Assembly: GCA_023247815.1 (NCBI GenBank)
Contig: JAHFFS010000034.1
Coordinates: 1 to 10,052, forward strand
Length of the DNA: 10,052 nucleotides
From: Candidatus Omnitrophota bacterium
GTDB taxonomy: Bacteria; Omnitrophota; Gorgyraeia; Zapsychrales; JANLHA01
Direction: 5' to 3'
Positions within the stretch are counted from its first letter, which is position 1. Each line of letters begins with the position of its first letter. The notes under the pieces are model-generated. The model ran no database searches and was not told where the DNA came from. It saw only the letters and a list, made by a program, of their open reading frames with translations. The translations under genes were made by a program, and so were the position numbers. This document shows positions 6,943 to 10,052 of the stretch, piece by piece.

Positions 6943-7943
6943 CAAAGAAAATCACTTATCGCAGCAGCGGGGTTGATATTGATCAAGCGAATGCCTTTGT
7001 GCGGGCGATTGGCCGCAGTGTCGCGACAACTCAGGGGCCGGCGGTGATCAAACGAAAAGGGGCTTTTGCCGGCCTTTATGAACTTTTTCAGTCGGGACTG
7101 CGGAACCCGGTCTTGGTGTCATCGACCGACGGAGTGGGGACCAAACTTTTGATCGCGAAACATTTGCATCAGCATGATACCGTTGGGATTGATCTGGTGG
7201 CCATGAACGTGAATGATATTTTATGCGTAGGAGCGCGGCCGTTGTTCTTTTTGGACTACATCGCCTGTGGAAAACTGGATCGAAAGTTATTGCAGAATGT
7301 CATTAAGGGCATTGTTAAGGGGTGTCGGATTTCTGGATGCAGTTTGATCGGTGGGGAAACCGCGGAAATGCCAGACCTTTATCGGCCGGATGAATATGAT
7401 TTGGCCGGATTCGCGGTGGGTGTTGTTGACAAAGATAAAATCATTGATGGGTCCACCATTTCAACGGGCGATCAGATTTTTGGTTTACCGTCGAGTGGAT
7501 TGCATTCCAACGGGTTTTCATTGGTCCGCAAAGTTTTTTCTGCTCAGGACCAGAAGCGATTGGCCAAAACGTTGCTTAAGCCAACGCGGATTTATGTTGA
7601 TGAGATTTTGCGGCTCATTCAAAAATTTTCGGTCAAAGGATTGGCCCATATCACCGGTGGCGCTTTTTATGATAAGTTGACGAAGATTTTACCATCGGGA
7701 AAATGCTTTTTGATCAGGAAGGGAAGCTGGCCGGTATTGAAGATATTTAAAGATCTGCAGCAAAAAGGCCAGGTCGATGATTTTGAGATGTACCGCACAT
7801 TCAATATGGGGATTGGGATGGCGATGGTTGTGGACGCGAAACACGTGACCGAGATCAAGAATTTTTTTTCCAGTCTGCGGATGCCGGCTTATCATATCGG
7901 GGAAGTTGTGGCGCATAAAACGAAAAAGATTGAGTTTGTATAA
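6939..7943 (+). CDS. purM: Phosphoribosylformylglycinamidine cyclo-ligase (AIR synthase)
   Basis: Cytosolic ATP-dependent enzyme closing the imidazole ring (FGAM to AIR), the step after PurSL-PurQ. PurM and PurL belong to the same fold superfamily. It has 334 residues from a GTG start, close to the usual ~345. Motifs: YRSSGVDID (7-15), SSTDGVGTKL (61-70, ATP-binding), DLVAMNVNDILCVGARPL (85-102), GGETAEMP (138-145), GDQIFGLPSSGLHSNGFSL (177-195) and FNMGIGM (288-294). The usually well-kept HITGGGxxxNxPR segment reads HITGGAFYDKLTK (237-249), so the third Gly, the Asn and the Arg are replaced. The GTG overlaps the stop codon of the lipoprotein gene by 4 nt. Only a weak GAGAG lies upstream, fitting re-initiation or coupling. 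No frame break is seen. Confidence 0.95.
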   Translation: MTKKITYRSSGVDIDQANAFVRAIGRSVATTQGPAVIKRKGAFAGLYELFQSGLRNPVLVSSTDGVGTKLLIAKHLHQHDTVGIDLVAMNVNDILCVGARPLFFLDYIACGKLDRKLLQNVIKGIVKGCRISGCSLIGGETAEMPDLYRPDEYDLAGFAVGVVDKDKIIDGSTISTGDQIFGLPSSGLHSNGFSLVRKVFSAQDQKRLAKTLLKPTRIYVDEILRLIQKFSVKGLAHITGGAFYDKLTKILPSGKCFLIRKGSWPVLKIFKDLQQKGQVDDFEMYRTFNMGIGMAMVVDAKHVTEIKNFFSSLRMPAYHIGEVVAHKTKKIEFV

Positions 7944-7945
7944 CG

Positions 7946-7959
7946 AGGGGACAGTCCCT
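7946..7959. repeat. Mini-palindrome AGGGGACAGTCCCT at the left of the purM-purD gap
   Basis: AGGGGACAGTCCCT can fold with AGGG paired to CCCT (a longer AGGGGAC/GTCCCT pairing leaves one unpaired base). It starts 2 nt after the purM stop. It resembles GGGGACNGTCCCC-type REP palindromes found scattered in many bacterial genomes, and pairs with a related hairpin at the other end of the same gap. Confidence 0.6.
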
Positions 7960-7968
7960 GGAAAGCAA

Positions 7969-8016
7969 CAAGTTTCAAATGACTTGAGACTTGCGACATG
8001 AGACTTGAGACATAAG
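7969..8016. repeat. Second 7-bp heptad repeat array, purM-purD gap
   Basis: Heptads ACTTGAG, ACTTGCG, ACATGAG, ACTTGAG and ACATAAG run from 7982 to 8016. They are preceded by a single inverted copy, CAAGTTTC (7969-7976), so a small stem can form around 7977-7981. The units match the right arm of the array at 4992-5050. With the flanking mini-hairpins it occupies nearly the whole 100-nt gap between purM and purD. Confidence 0.8.
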
Positions 8017-8030
8017 TGGGGTTGTCCCCA
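8017..8030. repeat. Mini-hairpin TGGGG-TTGT-CCCCA upstream of purD
   Basis: A perfect 5-bp stem with a 4-nt loop lies immediately after the heptad array and 5 nt before the purD Shine-Dalgarno (GAGGA, 8036-8040). There is no T-tract, so it is not a classic terminator. It looks like a degenerate partner of the palindrome at 7946-7959. It could affect translation initiation of purD, but that is speculation. Confidence 0.6.
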
Positions 8031-8043
8031 TCATTGAGGACAT

Positions 8044-9363
8044 ATGAAAGTTCTTATTGTTGGATCTGGTGGACGAGAACACGCCTTGGCTTGGAAGATA
8101 AGCCAAAGCCCTAAGCTGACGCAATTGTTTTGCGCGCCAGGCAACGGAGGCATCGCCCAGATGGCGGAATGCGTTGATATCAAAGCGGAAGACGTCGAGG
8201 GTTTGTTCAAGTTTGCCAAGAAAATGGCGATTGATTTGACCATTGTCGGTCCGGAGGTATCTTTGGTCGCGGGCATTGTTGATCGATTCGCGGCGGCCGG
8301 GTTAATGATTTTTGGTCCAAGTCAGGCCGCGGCCCGGCTTGAGGGCAGCAAGGTTTTTGCCAAAGAGTTTATGCACCGTCGCAATATTCCAACCGCGGTC
8401 TTTCAATCATTTAAAAAAATTGAAGCGGCCAGAAGATTTGTTGAGCAGGCAGAGTTTCCTTTGGTGGTTAAGGCCGATGGGTTAGCCGCTGGGAAAGGTG
8501 TTTTTGTTTGCTCGTCGATCGACGAGGCCAAGAGTGCCCTTGATCAAATCATGAAGCAGAAGGTCTTTGCCGAGGCCGGCAACTGTGTCGTGATCGAGGA
8601 ATGCTTGCAGGGAGAAGAGGTCTCAATTTTGGCGATCAGCGACGGAGAACATTATGTCATCTTAGAGCCGGCCCAGGACCATAAACGCATTTTTGATGAT
8701 GATTTGGGGCCAAACACCGGAGGGATGGGCGCTTATTGTCCGGCAACGATCGTTAGCGCTGAGCTGTTAGAGCAGATCGATGCCCGCGTTATTGAACCAA
8801 CGATCCGCGGGATGCAGCGCGAAGGGATTCCGTTTCGAGGTGTTCTTTACGCCGGGCTTATGGTGGGCAAAGACGGGCCAAAGGTTTTGGAATTCAATGT
8901 TCGTTTTGGCGATCCAGAAACCCAGGCGGTTTTGCCGCGGTTAAAAAGCGATTTGTTGGAGGTCATGTTGGCGGCTTGCGCAAACCGGTTGAATCAAGTA
9001 AAATTGAACTGGGATCCACGGACGAGTGTTTGTGTGGTGATGAGTTCCGGAGGATATCCTGGCGATTATGAAAAGGGTAAGGAAATCAGCGGTTTGGAGC
9101 AGGCGTTGGAATTTGAGGATGTCGCGGTCTTTCACGCCGGGACGCGAAAGCAAGCCAACAAAATTCTGACTGACGGCGGGCGGGTTTTAGGCGTCACCGG
9201 CTTAGGTCAAGGTCTAGAAAAGGCCATTGAAAAAACTTATGAGGCTGTTGAGCAAATCCATTTTGATCGCTGTTTTTTCCGACGGGACATCGGGGCGAAG
9301 GGAATGAAAAAAGCAGAGGATTCTCAGTTTAAGAAATTGTCCCGCATGAAAGGGGTCACATGA
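8044..9363 (+). CDS. purD: Phosphoribosylamine-glycine ligase (GAR synthetase)
   Basis: Cytosolic ATP-grasp ligase joining 5-phosphoribosylamine and glycine to give GAR, the second step of IMP synthesis. It has 439 residues, typical for monofunctional bacterial PurD (~420-430). Domains: N-terminal Rossmann-like with VGSGGREHA (6-14) and VGPE (68-71); ATP-grasp with KADGLAAGKGV (143-153), IEE (184-186), DDDLGPNTGGMGAY (218-231) and the metal-binding LEFNVRFGDPETQ (282-294, the family signature); then the C-terminal domain with SSGGYPGDYEKG (334-345). The start is supported by GAGGA at 8036-8040, with a rather short spacer of 3 nt. It is not fused to PurM or PurN, unlike in eukaryotes. Its stop overlaps the purE start by 4 nt (ATGA). 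The last ~15 residues (after GAKGMKKAEDS) look like a nonconserved tail. Confidence 0.97.
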   Translation: MKVLIVGSGGREHALAWKISQSPKLTQLFCAPGNGGIAQMAECVDIKAEDVEGLFKFAKKMAIDLTIVGPEVSLVAGIVDRFAAAGLMIFGPSQAAARLEGSKVFAKEFMHRRNIPTAVFQSFKKIEAARRFVEQAEFPLVVKADGLAAGKGVFVCSSIDEAKSALDQIMKQKVFAEAGNCVVIEECLQGEEVSILAISDGEHYVILEPAQDHKRIFDDDLGPNTGGMGAYCPATIVSAELLEQIDARVIEPTIRGMQREGIPFRGVLYAGLMVGKDGPKVLEFNVRFGDPETQAVLPRLKSDLLEVMLAACANRLNQVKLNWDPRTSVCVVMSSGGYPGDYEKGKEISGLEQALEFEDVAVFHAGTRKQANKILTDGGRVLGVTGLGQGLEKAIEKTYEAVEQIHFDRCFFRRDIGAKGMKKAEDSQFKKLSRMKGVT

Positions 9364-9839
9364 AAAATATCCTTGTTGCCATCATGATGGGCAGTAAATC
9401 AGATCTACCGACGATGCAAGAGGCGGCCACGATTTTAAAAGATTTTGGCGTCGGTTATGAGATGAAAGTTTTGTCCGCTCACCGAACACCTAAAGAAACA
9501 GCAGAATATGCTGAAGGATTAAAGGCAGAAGGTGTTAAGGTTGTTATTTGCGGTGCTGGTGGTTCAGCCGCTTTAGCCGGGGTTGTCGCGGCGCACACCC
9601 TCTTACCCGTCATTGGCATTCCAATTGAGTCGGTCTTGAATGGTTTGGATTCATTGCTTTCGACCGTGCAGATGCCGCCGGGGGTTCCCGTCGGTGCGGT
9701 TGCCATTGGCAAGCCAGGTGCTAAGAATGCCGCTCTTTTGGCTTTGCGGATTTTGGCCTTGTCTGATTCTAAGATCGCGAAGAAGCTGGAAAAGTTCCGT
9801 GAGGACCAGCGTCAGCAGATTTTAAAACAGACCATTTGA
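9360..9839 (+). CDS. purE: PurE, N5-CAIR mutase / AIR carboxylase
   Basis: PurE forms CAIR, the substrate of PurC. Class I enzymes rearrange N5-CAIR supplied by PurK; class II enzymes carboxylate AIR directly with CO2. It has 159 residues, the normal length. Motifs: MGSKSDLPTM (10-19, phosphate/ribose binding), SAHRTP (39-44, with the conserved active-site His41), GAGGSAALAGVVAAHT (65-80), LPVIGIPI (82-89), GLDSLLSTVQMPPGVPVG (95-112). The overall pattern matches class I. However, the loop usually read as GAGGAAHLPG or GAGGAAHLAG has Ala71 where His is expected. No purK is seen nearby, so whether N5-CAIR or AIR is the substrate is open. AAAGGGG before the ATG (4-nt spacer) and the ATGA overlap with purD support the start and coupling. 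Confidence 0.95.
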   Translation: MKNILVAIMMGSKSDLPTMQEAATILKDFGVGYEMKVLSAHRTPKETAEYAEGLKAEGVKVVICGAGGSAALAGVVAAHTLLPVIGIPIESVLNGLDSLLSTVQMPPGVPVGAVAIGKPGAKNAALLALRILALSDSKIAKKLEKFREDQRQQILKQTI

Positions 9840-9861
9840 TGTCCTTTGATGCCCTTTGATG
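9835..9861 (+). repeat. Three copies of TTTGATG at exact 10-bp spacing across the purE stop
   Basis: TTTGATG occurs at 9835-9841, 9845-9851 and 9855-9861, separated by TCC and CCC. The first copy contains the purE TGA stop. The copies also create ATG codons, but only the one at 9849 is in frame with the next gene. Confidence 0.75.
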
Positions 9862-9865
9862 AAAG

Positions 9866-9870
9866 AAAGG
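9866..9870 (+). promoter_or_regulatory. Ribosome binding site for the TsaC-like gene
   Basis: AAAGG, inside the purine-rich stretch GAAAGAAAGG, is 5 nt upstream of a TTG at 9876. This favours that TTG over the in-frame ATG at 9849, which has no such motif before it. Confidence 0.6.
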
Positions 9871-9875
9871 CCCTC

Positions 9876-10052
9876 TTGAAAACCGAAGTCATCAAGATTG
9901 ATCCTGATTTTCCAGAAATCGAAAAAATCATCCATTGCGCGAAGGGAGTTCGCAAAGGCGCGTTGGTCCTTTTTCCAACGGAGACGGTTTACGGGATCGC
10001 GGCGAATTTCAATGATGATAAGGCCATGCGCCGTTTGCGGGAAGTCAAGAAA
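9876..10052 (+). CDS. TsaC/Sua5/YrdC-type threonylcarbamoyl-AMP synthase, 3' end missing
   Basis: Only the first 59 residues are inside the window and the frame is open to the last base. From the TTG at 9876 the product begins MKTEVIKIDPDFPEI, then KGALVLFPTETVYGIAANF, where PTETVYG (34-40) is the hallmark N-terminal motif of the YrdC/Sua5 fold. Members make threonylcarbamoyl-AMP from threonine, bicarbonate and ATP for the t6A37 modification of ANN-decoding tRNAs. The TTG start fits both the Shine-Dalgarno at 9866 and the usual N-terminus of this family; an ATG at 9849 would add 9 residues. It lies 36 nt after purE in the same direction, so it is probably in the same transcript. The short (TsaC) and long (Sua5) forms cannot be told apart from this fragment. 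Confidence 0.88.
   Translation, partial: MKTEVIKIDPDFPEIEKIIHCAKGVRKGALVLFPTETVYGIAANFNDDKAMRRLREVKK

Noticed and set aside
8511..8526. Perfect 16-bp palindrome CTCGTCGATCGACGAG
   Set aside because: It lies inside purD in a coding context (encoding SSIDEA) and a single copy gives no support for an operator site.

Overview
The window is almost entirely one plus-strand gene cluster for de novo purine (IMP) biosynthesis. The order is purB (5' end cut off by the window), purC, a PurS-PurS-PurL fusion, a LOG-family nucleotide phosphoribohydrolase, purQ, a small unrecognised lipoprotein, purM, purD, purE, and the start of a TsaC/Sua5/YrdC-type tRNA-modification gene that runs off the right edge. 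Gaps are short (5-45 nt) or genes overlap by 4 nt (lipoprotein/purM through GTGA, purD/purE through ATGA), so this looks like one transcription unit. Its promoter must lie left of the window. No strong intrinsic terminator was seen.

Pathway coverage: PurD makes GAR. PurSL and PurQ convert FGAR to FGAM. PurM makes AIR, PurE handles the carboxylation to CAIR, PurC makes SAICAR and PurB releases AICAR. PurF, PurN/PurT, PurH and PurK are not in the window and must be elsewhere or replaced.

Only two gaps exceed 60 nt: purL-LOG (130 nt) and purM-purD (100 nt). Both are filled by the same kind of degenerate 7-bp repeat (AAGTCNC and its complement GNGACTT). The first is arranged as a long imperfect inverted repeat. 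The second is flanked by GGGG..CCCC mini-hairpins. They look like dispersed, REP-like intergenic elements shared across the genome, not CRISPRs or genes.

Organism: a bacterium with roughly 50% GC, Shine-Dalgarno signals, and some GTG and TTG starts. The tandem PurS-PurL architecture resembles proteins I know from Geobacter/Desulfovibrio-type bacteria. Together with the AAGTCTC heptads, this suggests an uncultured lineage such as Candidatus Omnitrophota or a deltaproteobacterial relative. That placement is inference, not proof.

I see no wholly new system. The items most worth a second look are the uncharacterised lipoprotein coupled to purM, the LOG gene separating purL from purQ, the heptad repeat elements, and active-site-region substitutions in PurE and PurM.
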